A program made the position numbers and the translations under genes. From contig JAFTRV010000035.1 of NCBI GenBank assembly GCA_017462065.1, forward strand, positions 1 to 37,467: a stretch of DNA of 37,467 nt, in the 5' to 3' direction. The notes under the pieces were generated by a model. That model did no database searches, had not been told where the DNA came from, and was given only the letters and a program-made list of their open reading frames with translations. This DNA comes from Bacteroidaceae bacterium (lineage in GTDB: Bacteria; Bacteroidota; Bacteroidia; Bacteroidales; Bacteroidaceae). This document shows positions 7,669 to 16,062 of this stretch, one piece after another (position 1 is the first letter of the stretch; each line of letters starts with the position of its first letter).

Positions 7669-10614
7669 ATGAAATATAAGTTTATTCTCATATCGCTTTT
7701 TTGTCCATTGCTGCTTATGGCACAGACAAAGAACGGCACTTTGAGCGGCACAGTCGTAGAGGAGGGCAGCGAAAAACCGCTTCAGTCGGCTCTTCTGCAG
7801 CTCATGGAGCTTCCCGACACGATATTCAAGGTCGGCGTGGCAACAGACAACGAAGGCAAGTTCAGTATTTCAGCTTCTGCGGGCAAGTATATCCTGCGTG
7901 TGTCGTTCGTCGGCTACAAGACACAGGAAAAGAGTGTTACATTGCAAAAGAAAAAGGAGACCGAATGCGGTGTCATAAAGCTCGCTACCGATGATTTTCT
8001 GCTCGAGAACGCCATTGTAACGGCCGAGGTGCCTCCCGTTATTGCGTCCGAAGATACTCTCGTGTTCAATACGGCGGCATTCCGTGTGCCTCAAGGCTCT
8101 ATGCTCGAGGAACTTATAAAAAAATATCCGGGCGTACAGATAGAAGATGACGGCACAATAAAAATCAATGGCAAGACGGTAAACCGCATACTCATGAAGG
8201 GTAAGGATTTCTTCGGTACAGACAAGGACGTTGCGCTCAAGAATATCTCTGTCGATGCCGTGGACAAGGTGAAATTCTACGATAAAAAGAGCGATTTTAC
8301 CCGTATGACAGGCATCGACGACGGCGAAGAGGAGACTGTGCTCGACCTTCAGATGAAAAAAGGCGTCGATGACGGCTTCTTCTCGAACAGCGAGGCCGGT
8401 TACGGAACGAGCAACCGCTATCGTCTGCGCAATACTACAAGCTACTATAATGATGACGCTCAGTACACGCTTGTGTTGTCGGCGAACAATGTCGGCGACC
8501 AGGGCTTCTCAGATGGTCGAGGACGAGGCTTCGGCGGACGCAACGCAGGCCTCTCTGCACCCAAGCTCGCCGGTTTCAACTTCGCATATGAGAACGACAA
8601 GATAGAGTTCGGAGGAAACGTGAGAGGCAATCATAACCGTACCGACCTCAAGAACTGGGTGTCGAGCGAGACATTCATGCCTCAGGTGGGTCGTAACCAA
8701 TACTCGAACAGCCGAAGCGATAATCAAGGACGTTCAACAAAGGTGAATGGAGATTTTCGTCTTGAATGGAAGCCCGATTCGATGACGAATATTATATTCA
8801 GCCCCTCTGTGAACTATTCCAATAGCGAGTCGTGGGCCGAAAGCCTCTCGGCGACATTCAACAAGAATCCGTTCGACTATGTCGATGAGTATGAGAAAGA
8901 ACAGTACGGAGACATGCTTGCGGAACTTGAGCAGATAGCGATAAACAGCAACTCGAACAAGTCATTGACTTTGGGCGAGGATCTTTCGTTCAACGGCAGG
9001 CTGCAGGTAAATCGCAAGCTCGGCAAAAAGAAGGGCCGTAATCTTACGTTCCGTGGGAACTTCTCTTATGCCGAAAGCGATAACGAAAGCTTCTCGAACA
9101 ACAATGTCGCTTACTATCAGGCTCAGGCATCCTCGCCGGGCCGAATCCAGCGCTATGCCACGACTCCCGGCAAGAACTGGAGCTATAATCTTGGCCTGAA
9201 CTATACTGAGCCGTTGCTGAAGAACTTCTTCCTGCAGCTGGGCTACTCTTTCAACTATAGCTACAATAACAACGACCGCTCGACCTATGACTTTGAAAAG
9301 GTCGCCGATTATATAATGGATGTCAGCCCTGACTTTACCCGTCCCGAACTGCCGAATGACGGCAACATCATTGCCTTTCTCGACGACTCGCTGAGCCGTT
9401 ATTCGACATACCGCACGCAGAAGCACGAGGCGAGCGTCATGTTCAGGTATGTGACAAGCAAGATGAACTTGAACTTCGGAGCAAGCTACATTCCGCAGCA
9501 GACGCAGCTCGACTACAAATTCCAGGGCAAGGACACGCTTTTCGCCCGCCAAGTGCATAATGTGTCGCCGAATATCCGTTTTCGCTACAAATGGTCAAAG
9601 CAGACGACGCTCAATATCAGATACCGAGGCTCTACCGCCATGCCTTCGATGACCGACTTGCTCGACATTGAGGACGATTCTAATCCGTTGAATATAACAA
9701 AAGGCAATCCTGGGCTGAAGCCGTCGTTCAGCAATAACGTGAACGCTTTTTTCAATACCTACAACACCGATGCGCAGCGAGGCATAAATATATACGCCGG
9801 CTTCAACAACACCATAAACAGCATCACGCGCAAGGCTACCTATGTCGAGGAGACCGGCGTCACGATAACGCAGCCCGAAAATATAAACGGCAACTGGAAC
9901 GTGAACGGAGGATTCTCTTTCAATTCGGCGATACCGGCAAACAAAAAATTTACCTACAGTACGCACACCGACGCACGTTATTCCAATAATGTATCTTATA
10001 TAAGCATCAAGGGCATTGACGGCAGCACCAAGAGCATAGCAAAGACTGTAAACGTGAGCGAGCGTCTCATGGCGAACTACCGAACGGACAATTTCGATAT
10101 TTCGCTGAACGGCTTCTTCCGCTATTCGCACTCGAAGTCCACGGCTCAGCCCGCAGACAAAATGAATGTCTTCGATTTCTCGTACGGTCCCAGCGTGAAC
10201 TACACGCTTCCCTGGTGGAACATACAGCTCTCGACAAACCTCTCCATGAGCAGCCGCCGAGGCTACAGCGACCCTAACGCCAATACCGACGAACTCCTTT
10301 GGAACGCACAAGTGTCGGCAAGCTTCCTTGCTCAGAATGCTTTGAACGTGTCGTTCCAGGTATATGACATTCTGCAGCAGCAGAGCAATATAAGCCGTGT
10401 CGTGGATGCACTTTATCGCCGTGATACCGAGTCGAACGCAATATACAGCTACTGCATGCTTAATGTGTCCTACAGGTTCAACAATACCGGCGGAGATACG
10501 AGCAAGCTGAAGGGCAAGGCCGCTCGTGAGTACAACGATCGTGAAGGCACGAGGATGCGTGGCGGCATGATGCCTCCTGCAGGGCCTCCCCCGGGCGGCG
10601 GACCAAGTTTCTAA
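7669..10614 (+). CDS. Outer-membrane beta-barrel protein (TonB-receptor-like, OMP_b-brl_3 type)
   Basis: A 981-residue protein. The start at 7669 gives MKYKFILISLFCPLLLMAQ, a signal peptide; the longer frame from TTG 7618 would bury it. Residues of roughly 20-115 form a carboxypeptidase-regulatory-like domain (GTLSGTVVEEGSEKPL to SFVGYKTQEKSV). A plug-like region follows (LEELIKKYPGVQIEDDGTIKINGKTVNRI and GKDFFGTD, read as short motifs), then a long barrel with alternating aromatic strands. The tail is Pro/Gly-rich (MMPPAGPPPGGGPSF). This is the layout of the Bacteroidota outer-membrane beta-barrel family related to TonB-dependent receptors. No SusD partner is present, so it is not a SusCD pair; the cargo is unknown. 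A palindromic terminator follows. Confidence 0.85.
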   Translation: MKYKFILISLFCPLLLMAQTKNGTLSGTVVEEGSEKPLQSALLQLMELPDTIFKVGVATDNEGKFSISASAGKYILRVSFVGYKTQEKSVTLQKKKETECGVIKLATDDFLLENAIVTAEVPPVIASEDTLVFNTAAFRVPQGSMLEELIKKYPGVQIEDDGTIKINGKTVNRILMKGKDFFGTDKDVALKNISVDAVDKVKFYDKKSDFTRMTGIDDGEEETVLDLQMKKGVDDGFFSNSEAGYGTSNRYRLRNTTSYYNDDAQYTLVLSANNVGDQGFSDGRGRGFGGRNAGLSAPKLAGFNFAYENDKIEFGGNVRGNHNRTDLKNWVSSETFMPQVGRNQYSNSRSDNQGRSTKVNGDFRLEWKPDSMTNIIFSPSVNYSNSESWAESLSATFNKNPFDYVDEYEKEQYGDMLAELEQIAINSNSNKSLTLGEDLSFNGRLQVNRKLGKKKGRNLTFRGNFSYAESDNESFSNNNVAYYQAQASSPGRIQRYATTPGKNWSYNLGLNYTEPLLKNFFLQLGYSFNYSYNNNDRSTYDFEKVADYIMDVSPDFTRPELPNDGNIIAFLDDSLSRYSTYRTQKHEASVMFRYVTSKMNLNFGASYIPQQTQLDYKFQGKDTLFARQVHNVSPNIRFRYKWSKQTTLNIRYRGSTAMPSMTDLLDIEDDSNPLNITKGNPGLKPSFSNNVNAFFNTYNTDAQRGINIYAGFNNTINSITRKATYVEETGVTITQPENINGNWNVNGGFSFNSAIPANKKFTYSTHTDARYSNNVSYISIKGIDGSTKSIAKTVNVSERLMANYRTDNFDISLNGFFRYSHSKSTAQPADKMNVFDFSYGPSVNYTLPWWNIQLSTNLSMSSRRGYSDPNANTDELLWNAQVSASFLAQNALNVSFQVYDILQQQSNISRVVDALYRRDTESNAIYSYCMLNVSYRFNNTGGDTSKLKGKAAREYNDREGTRMRGGMMPPAGPPPGGGPSF

Positions 10615-10642
10615 AATTCCATAATCGCTGATAATTACTGAT

Positions 10643-10674
10643 AAAGAGACAAAAACAGCTGTTTTTGTCTCTTT
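10643..10674. terminator. Perfect 16-bp palindromic terminator
   Basis: AAAGAGACAAAAACAG (10643-10658) is followed at once by its exact complement (10659-10674), centred on CAGCTG with no spacer, then TTCTTAT. It lies 29 bases after the barrel gene stop and separates it from the cls promoter. A palindrome with the same CAGCTG centre follows the tRNA at 35152-35193. Confidence 0.85.
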
Positions 10675-10690
10675 TCTTATCTATAATTGT

Positions 10691-10698
10691 TATATTTG
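10691..10698 (+). promoter_or_regulatory. -7 box of the cls promoter
   Basis: TATATTTG is a full match to TAnnTTTG, 23 bases before the cls ATG. TTTG at 10664-10667 could be the -33 box (23-base spacing, slightly long); it lies inside the preceding terminator palindrome. Confidence 0.65.
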
Positions 10699-10720
10699 CT
10701 TGCAAAGCGAACATAGCTGT

Positions 10721-12157
10721 ATGGACATAGACTGGCTGGCGATTTTTGGATATTTCTATTGGGTGTACTGCGTCGTTGCGGTAATACTCATTGTCAATGT
10801 GGTGCTTAAGAACAGGGACAGCGTCAAGACGTTGGCATGGGTGCTTGTGCTTATGTTCCTGCCGTTTCTCGGCATATTGCTCTATTTCTTCTTCGGACGT
10901 GACACACGAAAGAAAAAGATTATAGGCAACCGCCTGATGTCGCAGATAAAGCAGCGCAGTTTCATGGCCGGCACAAGCCATGAATGCATGAATATCCCTC
11001 AGGAGTATCTTTCTCTTAACACATTCCTGCACAATTCAATCTCGGCAGCTACGCTGCCTGCCGAAAGCATTGAACTTTTTGCCGACACTAAGGATTTCGC
11101 CGCAGCCCTTATAAGGGAGCTCGAAAGCGCCGAAAAGCATATTCACATGCAGTTCTACATCTTCGAGGATGATGACTTCGGGCGTTCTGTGCGTGAGGCG
11201 CTTATGAAGAAAGCCCGTCAAGGCGTGGATGTCCGTTTCATATTTGACAGTGTGGGATGCTGGAGCGTAAGCAAGGACTTCTTCGATGACATGCGCAGCG
11301 CAGGCGTCTATGTCGAATCTTTCCTTAAGGTGCGTCTGCCAATTTTCTCAAACAAGGTCAATTACCGCAATCATCGCAAGCTGGTCATCATTGACGGCGT
11401 GTGCGGTTTCATCGGAGGCTGCAACATAGCCGACAGATACGTCACGGGCGGTGTATGGGGAATGTGGCGTGATACGATGATGCTTGTCAAGGGCAAGGCC
11501 GTGCAGGGGTTGCAGTCTTCGTTTCTTGTAGACTGGTATTTCGCTAACCGTTCGCTTGTCAGCGGCAAGGAGTATTTCCCGGTATCGGGTGGCGGTTGCG
11601 GCAGTGCGGCCCCTCTTGTGCAGGTCGTGCCGTCGCACCCTGTGGGCGAGGTAAGAACATTGATGAGCGGCTTCGTAAAGATGCTGGCGACAGTGAGAAA
11701 CTATGCCTATCTGCAGACGCCCTATTTCATGCCCAACGAATCATTCATGCTTGCCTTGAAGTGCGCAGCCTTGTCGGGAGCCGACGTGAGGCTGATGATA
11801 CCCGAACGTTCCGACAGCAGAATTACCGGCTATGCCTCAAAGACATATCTCGGTGACCTGCTTAGTGCGGGCGTGAAGGTCTATCTGTATAAAGACGGCT
11901 TTCTGCATAGCAAGACAATCGTATGCGACGACTACCTCTCTTCAGTAGGGTCTGCCAACTTTGACTTCCGTAGCTTCTTCTACAATTTCGAAGTAAGCGC
12001 ATTCATATACGACAAGCATGTCGCGCAAGAACTGAGGAGCCTCTTCCTCGAAGATATCAAGCATTGCAGGCAACTGACCCTTAGCGAGTATCGTGAAAGG
12101 CCTTTCAAGCAACGTCTTTTAGAATCGTGCGCACGCCTCTTCTCGCCTCTGCTTTGA
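10721..12157 (+). CDS. cls: Cardiolipin synthase (phospholipase D superfamily)
   Basis: A 478-residue protein of the bacterial ClsA type, which condenses two phosphatidylglycerol molecules to cardiolipin in the inner membrane. Two N-terminal membrane segments are visible (about residues 6-28 and 38-57, ending YFFFGRDTRKKK). Both HKD catalytic motifs are intact: NHRKLVIIDG (His218, Lys220, Asp225) and LHSKTIVCDD (His396, Lys398, Asp403), each followed by the usual GG.N or GSANFD stretch. I chose ATG 10721, next to the promoter, over an in-frame TTG at 10700. The gene ends two bases before the convergent rsmD stop. Confidence 0.93.
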   Translation: MDIDWLAIFGYFYWVYCVVAVILIVNVVLKNRDSVKTLAWVLVLMFLPFLGILLYFFFGRDTRKKKIIGNRLMSQIKQRSFMAGTSHECMNIPQEYLSLNTFLHNSISAATLPAESIELFADTKDFAAALIRELESAEKHIHMQFYIFEDDDFGRSVREALMKKARQGVDVRFIFDSVGCWSVSKDFFDDMRSAGVYVESFLKVRLPIFSNKVNYRNHRKLVIIDGVCGFIGGCNIADRYVTGGVWGMWRDTMMLVKGKAVQGLQSSFLVDWYFANRSLVSGKEYFPVSGGGCGSAAPLVQVVPSHPVGEVRTLMSGFVKMLATVRNYAYLQTPYFMPNESFMLALKCAALSGADVRLMIPERSDSRITGYASKTYLGDLLSAGVKVYLYKDGFLHSKTIVCDDYLSSVGSANFDFRSFFYNFEVSAFIYDKHVAQELRSLFLEDIKHCRQLTLSEYRERPFKQRLLESCARLFSPLL

Positions 12158-12159
12158 TA

Positions 12160-12702
12160 TTATTCCTGTTCTTTTTTAAAGAAACTGAAGTTTACGCTTC
12201 CGTATGATACGTGCCTGAAGAAACGCGGGTGCTGGGAAAAATCATGGTCTTTGCCATGCTCGAATACGAATAGTCCGTCGTCGCTCAACAATCCCTTTGA
12301 AAGCACAAGGTCCGGAATCTCGGCAAGCTCTCTCAATGCGTACGGGGGGTCGGCGAAAATTATATCGTACTTGGCGTTGCAGCGTCGCAGGAAACGGAAC
12401 ACGTCGTCCCTGACAATCCGCCAGCAGTTGTCGTTAAGGGAACTCTGGCTCTTCTTTAGAAAAGAGAAGTGGAGGGAATCCATCTCAACCGAGGTCACCT
12501 CCTTGCATCCTCTTGATACGAGCTCGAGGCTGATGCTTCCTGTGCCCGAGAAAAGGTCAAGAGCCTTGCTCTCCTCAAAGTCGGTGAGGTTCGAGAGGAT
12601 GTTGAAAAGGTTCTCCTTGGCAAAATCGGTCGTAGGACGGGCCTTGAAATTGCGTGGTATGTCAAAATGACGCCCTTTATATTTTCCGCTTATTATTCGC
12701 AT
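12160..12702 (-). CDS. rsmD: 16S rRNA (guanine(966)-N(2))-methyltransferase
   Basis: A 180-residue RsmD. It methylates G966 of 16S rRNA using S-adenosylmethionine. The N-terminus MRIISGKYKGR and the RPTTDFAKENLFNIL stretch are typical. The SAM-binding motif is LDLFSGTGSISLEL (about residue 48) and the catalytic motif is FADPPYAL (about residue 117). Length is normal for the family. Its start overlaps the end of the DUF3822 gene by ten bases, showing tight co-transcription, and it is the last gene of a three-gene operon. Confidence 0.95.
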   Translation of the reverse strand: MRIISGKYKGRHFDIPRNFKARPTTDFAKENLFNILSNLTDFEESKALDLFSGTGSISLELVSRGCKEVTSVEMDSLHFSFLKKSQSSLNDNCWRIVRDDVFRFLRRCNAKYDIIFADPPYALRELAEIPDLVLSKGLLSDDGLFVFEHGKDHDFSQHPRFFRHVSYGSVNFSFFKKEQE

Positions 12703-13499
12703 AGTATGAGTGCTTGCAGGTCGAATGGAATTCCTTTTGCTCTGTTGAGAAGGGTCGGGGCGAACAGCTCGTTCGGGTTTATGCGTCTTATGTTCTTAAT
12801 GAAACGTCCGGCAGCCTGCGCAAAGTTCTCGACGCTGCTGTCGCCGCATATATATAATGTGTCGCCGGTCTGTGACAGCCCTTGCTCTTTCCATATGCTG
12901 AGCAGGTAGAACACGATGTTCTCGTTCTCCTCCTTCTTGAAAATGTTTGAAATCTGAACCTTTCCGTTGTCCATCGCAAGAATGAATGCAATGTCATTGT
13001 AGAGATATGCCAGCATGTACTGTCTTTCGTTCATTGGCTTGTAGCCGAGGTAGCTGATGATGATGCTTGCGGGTGTGTAGTATGTCACCTCTCCGAGTCT
13101 TCGCAAAATCTCTGCTATCGAATTCTCTACAGGGAAAAGTATGGTGTGTCCTTGCATGTTGAGCCTGTTAGCCGCTATCTCGCAGTCGCCGCTCTTCGGA
13201 AAGCATGTGCGGAAGAACAACTCATGGTCGCTCTTCTTGTCATAGTCAGCTGGGACGCATGTGTATTCGCTTGTCTCTATGATTGCTTTCACATTGTACC
13301 TGTCGCCGTGCTTTATCAGCTGGCAACTTTCTATGGCGTCCTGAAGGTTCGATGCGAGGCTGCGCCGGCTGTCGGCCGGGCACGAGAAGTATTTCAGGCT
13401 CTCTTGCTCCGACGGGACGTAGGTGCAAAAACAAAATCCATTCGTACTGATACGAATGGATAATGCTTTATCTTGTATGTTAGCCTTGTCGATTACCAT
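12693..13499 (-). CDS. DUF3822 family protein
   Basis: A 268-residue protein starting MVIDKANIQDKALSIRIS. I chose ATG 13499, which overlaps the upstream stop by seven bases; a longer frame from 13553 would run into the upstream gene. The pattern (KALSIRIS near the start, a central SCQLIKHGDRY segment, MNERQYMLAYLYN and NIFKKEENENIVFYLLSIW in the second half) fits DUF3822, a Bacteroidota family of unknown function. It appears to have an actin-like (ASKHA) layout of two similar halves, which is inference. The neighbour rsmD is its usual partner as far as I know. Confidence 0.75.
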   Translation of the reverse strand: MVIDKANIQDKALSIRISTNGFCFCTYVPSEQESLKYFSCPADSRRSLASNLQDAIESCQLIKHGDRYNVKAIIETSEYTCVPADYDKKSDHELFFRTCFPKSGDCEIAANRLNMQGHTILFPVENSIAEILRRLGEVTYYTPASIIISYLGYKPMNERQYMLAYLYNDIAFILAMDNGKVQISNIFKKEENENIVFYLLSIWKEQGLSQTGDTLYICGDSSVENFAQAAGRFIKNIRRINPNELFAPTLLNRAKGIPFDLQALILCE

Positions 13500-14347
13500 T
13501 CCCAGTTGCCGGCGTTGTTGTTCGGCTCCTTGATGTTGCCAACTCGGCGGCAAGGTATAATATTTACAATCTCCTCATTGTTCTCGTCGTATGTGGGCTC
13601 ACCCTCTGCGTTGAGAACGGGCTCGCGTCTAACCTGAGTGACTTTCTTCTTGATACCGAGAACGTAGTTGTCGTATTCCTGGTCGTTGATACCCTTCAAA
13701 TACTGGCTGAAGTCGGCTCTTGCCTCGAAAAGCTGTGTATGGCCGCCGCCGGCCTTTGCTATGCTGTCGGCAAGGAGGGTGAACTTCTCGCCGTTGCCGT
13801 AAGGAATGTATGGCAAAGAGTCGATAGGGTATGCAGGGTTGTGGTAAAGAGTGTCTATGAGAGATACCCATGTGGTGTCACGACGGAAGTTGCGAAGGTC
13901 GCCTTCTGTAGTGTTCATGGCACTGAGCTCGTCAATCTCCTTCCAGTTGTTCTTCTTTTCTGCCTTCTGCAAAAGGTCGAGAATAATGCCGTCTGCCTCG
14001 TCGATAGTCAATGAAATTTCAATGTGCGGCTTGATGTTCTCTCTCTCTCTCTTGATGTTCGCTACTTTCTCGAGCTGTCTGTCGTTGAGCTCGTAAGCCT
14101 TGTTCACAACATAAATCTTCTTTGTCTTTACAAAGTTGATAAGAGAATCGAAGTCGTTGGTGTACTTTCCGTTGGCTCTGTAGTATTCAACCTCGGCATC
14201 CTTGATGTCAATCAAACGGAAAATTACGGCGCTGTCACGCTTTGCTCTGATTTCTTCAAACTGGATAGGGCTCATCACGCTGCGGACATTGACAACTGCA
14301 AGTATTACAGCGAGAACTCCCAAAAGCACTTTTAGTAAGGTTTTCAT
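13493..14347 (-). CDS. Conserved membrane-anchored protein with pilin-like N-terminal region
   Basis: A 284-residue protein. Residues 1-22 are one hydrophobic segment (KTLLKVLLGVLAVILAVVNV) that should anchor it in the inner membrane. Residues of about 40-75 (FRLIDIKDAEVEYYRANGKYTND, with DSLINFVK) resemble the helix-and-loop region of type II secretion pseudopilins (aligned residues, polar YYRANGKY, then a DSL turn). No prepilin-peptidase signal is present. The rest is predicted soluble and charged, with an Asn-rich end (NNNAGNWEW). It is first in the operon with DUF3822 and rsmD. Function unknown; the pilin likeness is by eye and may be superficial. Confidence 0.7.
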   Translation of the reverse strand: MKTLLKVLLGVLAVILAVVNVRSVMSPIQFEEIRAKRDSAVIFRLIDIKDAEVEYYRANGKYTNDFDSLINFVKTKKIYVVNKAYELNDRQLEKVANIKRERENIKPHIEISLTIDEADGIILDLLQKAEKKNNWKEIDELSAMNTTEGDLRNFRRDTTWVSLIDTLYHNPAYPIDSLPYIPYGNGEKFTLLADSIAKAGGGHTQLFEARADFSQYLKGINDQEYDNYVLGIKKKVTQVRREPVLNAEGEPTYDENNEEIVNIIPCRRVGNIKEPNNNAGNWEW

Positions 14348-14382
14348 TGTACTGTATTTTTTATTTATGTATTTTCGTATCG

Positions 14383-14390
14383 CAAAAATA
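14383..14390 (-). promoter_or_regulatory. -7 box of the pilin-like/DUF3822/rsmD operon
   Basis: The minus strand reads TATTTTTG, a full match to TAnnTTTG, 36 bases upstream of the operon start. The 18-bp palindrome at 14398-14415 lies in the -7/-33 spacer. Confidence 0.6.
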
Positions 14391-14397
14391 AGATAAA

Positions 14398-14415
14398 AAA
14401 ACGAATATTCGTTTT
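14398..14415. promoter_or_regulatory. Perfect 18-bp palindrome, candidate operator
   Basis: AAAACGAATATTCGTTTT is a perfect palindrome located between two divergent genes, eight bases upstream of the minus-strand -7 box and 27 bases before the helicase start. Its place in the promoter spacer fits a dimeric repressor site. A short stem-loop is the alternative; neither flanking gene ends here, so a terminator role is unlikely. Confidence 0.5.
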
Positions 14416-14441
14416 ATAGACCTAAAATTTATTAATGACAA

Positions 14442-15863
14442 GTGATAAATAAATATTTAGCCTCGCAAATTAAATTAAATTTTCCTTTCAATGCAACTTC
14501 CCAGCAGGAAAATTCGCTCGAAAAGATATCGGAATTTATCCTTTCGGGCGACAGCCGTAAGATTTTCCTTCTTTGCGGTTATGCGGGAACAGGAAAAACC
14601 ACTCTAATATCGGCTCTCGTAAAGACAATGGAACAGCTTGGCCGCAAGACGGTCCTCCTCGCTCCTACGGGTAGGGCGGCTAAGGTCTTTTCGTCTTATT
14701 CGGGCAAGAATGCATACACCATACACAAGTGGATATACCGTCAGAAGTCGATGCTCGACTCTTCTCGCTTCACTTTAATGGAGAACAGGGCGGTGAACAC
14801 TCTTTTTATCGTAGATGAGGCTTCGATGATATCAAATGCCGGCACCTCCAATTTCGGGTCAGGGGCGTTGCTCGACGACCTTCTCGAATTCGTCTATTCG
14901 GGCGAAGGATGCTCGATGCTGCTCTTGGGCGACACTGCGCAGTTGCCTCCGGTAGGCGAGGAGCTTTCGCCGGCTCTCTCTCCCCGCTATCTGCAGTCGC
15001 TCTTCATGAACGTTACAGCTGTGGAGCTTACGCAGGTCATGCGTCAGCTCGACGACTCGGGCATTCTTTTCAATGCCACCAAGTTGCGTGATATTATCTG
15101 CAGCGGCGAAACGGGCGTAGTTCCGAATATATGCCTTGAGGGTCTTCCCGGCATCAGCCGTGTGCAGGGCGAAGAGCTTGTCGAGCGTATCGAAAGCTCT
15201 TACAACGAGGCGGGGCACGACGAGACTATAATACTTTGCCGTTCCAATAAGCGTGCCAACGTGTATAACGAAGGCATACGCCGACGCATTCTTTATCGTG
15301 AGGAGGAACTCAGCAGGGGGGACATGCTGATGATTGTAAAGAATAACTATTATTGGCGTGAGCAGCTCGGGAGAGTGGATAAGTCGTTGCTCGGCAAACT
15401 CGACTTTATTGCCAATGGAGATGTAGCGGAAATAAAAAGAGTAGGGGGAGTAGAAGAGATGTACGGCTTCAGGTTCGCCGACGTGACCTTGTCGCTTATC
15501 GACTACGACGATTGCGAGATAGACGTGAAAATTATTCTCGATACCCTTGTAAGCGAATCGCCCTCATTGACCAAAGATGAGAACGAAAGGCTGTTCAATG
15601 CCGTTTGGGAGGATTATCCCGAAATAAAGTCAAAACGCAAACGCATGGAACAAGTGAGGAGTAATCCTTACTACAATGCCCTGCAAGTGAAATATGGTTA
15701 TGCGGTAACCTGTCATAAGGCGCAGGGCGGTCAATGGAAGCATGTCTTCATCGACCAGGGATATGTGACGCCCGACATGATGACTCTCGATTACTATCGT
15801 TGGCTGTATACGGCATTTACCCGTGCCACGGAGCAACTGTACCTTGTTAATTGGAGGGTTTAG
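14442..15863 (+). CDS. RecD-like superfamily 1B DNA helicase
   Basis: A 473-residue ATPase. Motifs in order: Walker A GYAGTGKTTL (about residue 47), motif Ia LLAPTGRAAK, Walker B FIVDEASM, LLLGDTAQLPPVGE (motif III), VMRQ, and near the C-terminus TCHKAQGGQWKHVFID and YTAFTRATEQLYLV (motifs V and VI). These are the hallmarks of RecD/TraA-type 5'-3' helicases. It is shorter than RecD2 and lacks its N-terminal extension. The probable start is GTG 14442, since the nearby ATG at 14435 is out of frame and stops after five codons. Its stop codon (15861-15863) falls inside the first unit of a 14-bp tandem repeat. It probably serves in DNA repair or recombination. Confidence 0.88.
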   Translation: MINKYLASQIKLNFPFNATSQQENSLEKISEFILSGDSRKIFLLCGYAGTGKTTLISALVKTMEQLGRKTVLLAPTGRAAKVFSSYSGKNAYTIHKWIYRQKSMLDSSRFTLMENRAVNTLFIVDEASMISNAGTSNFGSGALLDDLLEFVYSGEGCSMLLLGDTAQLPPVGEELSPALSPRYLQSLFMNVTAVELTQVMRQLDDSGILFNATKLRDIICSGETGVVPNICLEGLPGISRVQGEELVERIESSYNEAGHDETIILCRSNKRANVYNEGIRRRILYREEELSRGDMLMIVKNNYYWREQLGRVDKSLLGKLDFIANGDVAEIKRVGGVEEMYGFRFADVTLSLIDYDDCEIDVKIILDTLVSESPSLTKDENERLFNAVWEDYPEIKSKRKRMEQVRSNPYYNALQVKYGYAVTCHKAQGGQWKHVFIDQGYVTPDMMTLDYYRWLYTAFTRATEQLYLVNWRV

Positions 15864-15939
15864 AGTTGAGAGTTTAGAGTTGAGGGTTTATAGTTGAGAG
15901 TTTATAGTTGAGGGTTTAGAGTTGAGAACTTAGAGTTTA
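15856..15939 (+). repeat. 14-bp tandem repeat, six copies
   Basis: Six consecutive 14-base units of the type GGGTTTAGAGTTGA run from 15856 to 15939. Units alternate between starting GG and GA, with TAGAG or TATAG inside, and the last unit is the most diverged. The first unit contains the helicase stop codon. The repeat is purine-rich on this strand. Similar short GAGTTTAGAGTT-type tracts are, to my knowledge, common between Bacteroidales genes. Confidence 0.9.
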
Positions 15940-15993
15940 GGAGGCTAAACGGAAACAAACAAGAGGGTGACCAAAAAGCCCACTTTTAGAACT

Positions 15994-16029
15994 AACAACC
16001 CCTGTCAAGCACATTTGACAGGGGTTGTT
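15994..16029. terminator. Strong hairpin between helicase and alaS
   Basis: AACAACCCCTGTCAA (15994-16008) and TTGACAGGGGTTGTT (16015-16029) form a 15-bp perfect stem with a 6-base loop. It lies between two convergent genes, so it may end transcripts from both sides. Confidence 0.75.
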
Positions 16030-16040
16030 CTCCTTGCAAA

Positions 16041-16056
16041 ATGACTTTTGAGTCAT
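16041..16056 (-). terminator. Small hairpin just after alaS
   Basis: ATGACT (16041-16046) and AGTCAT (16051-16056) form a 6-bp stem with loop TTTG. On the minus strand it starts seven bases after the alaS stop and is followed by TTTTGC. It is a weak terminator next to the stronger one at 15994-16029. Confidence 0.45.
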
Positions 16057-16062
16057 CTTCTT

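Noticed and set aside
9595-10311. Long minus-strand open frame within the barrel gene
   Set aside because: Low-complexity composition and no recognisable motif; antisense shadow.
7669-10614. SusC-type receptor of a polysaccharide utilisation locus
   Set aside because: No SusD gene follows and the barrel pattern fits the other outer-membrane family; the neighbours are cls and a sigma-like gene.
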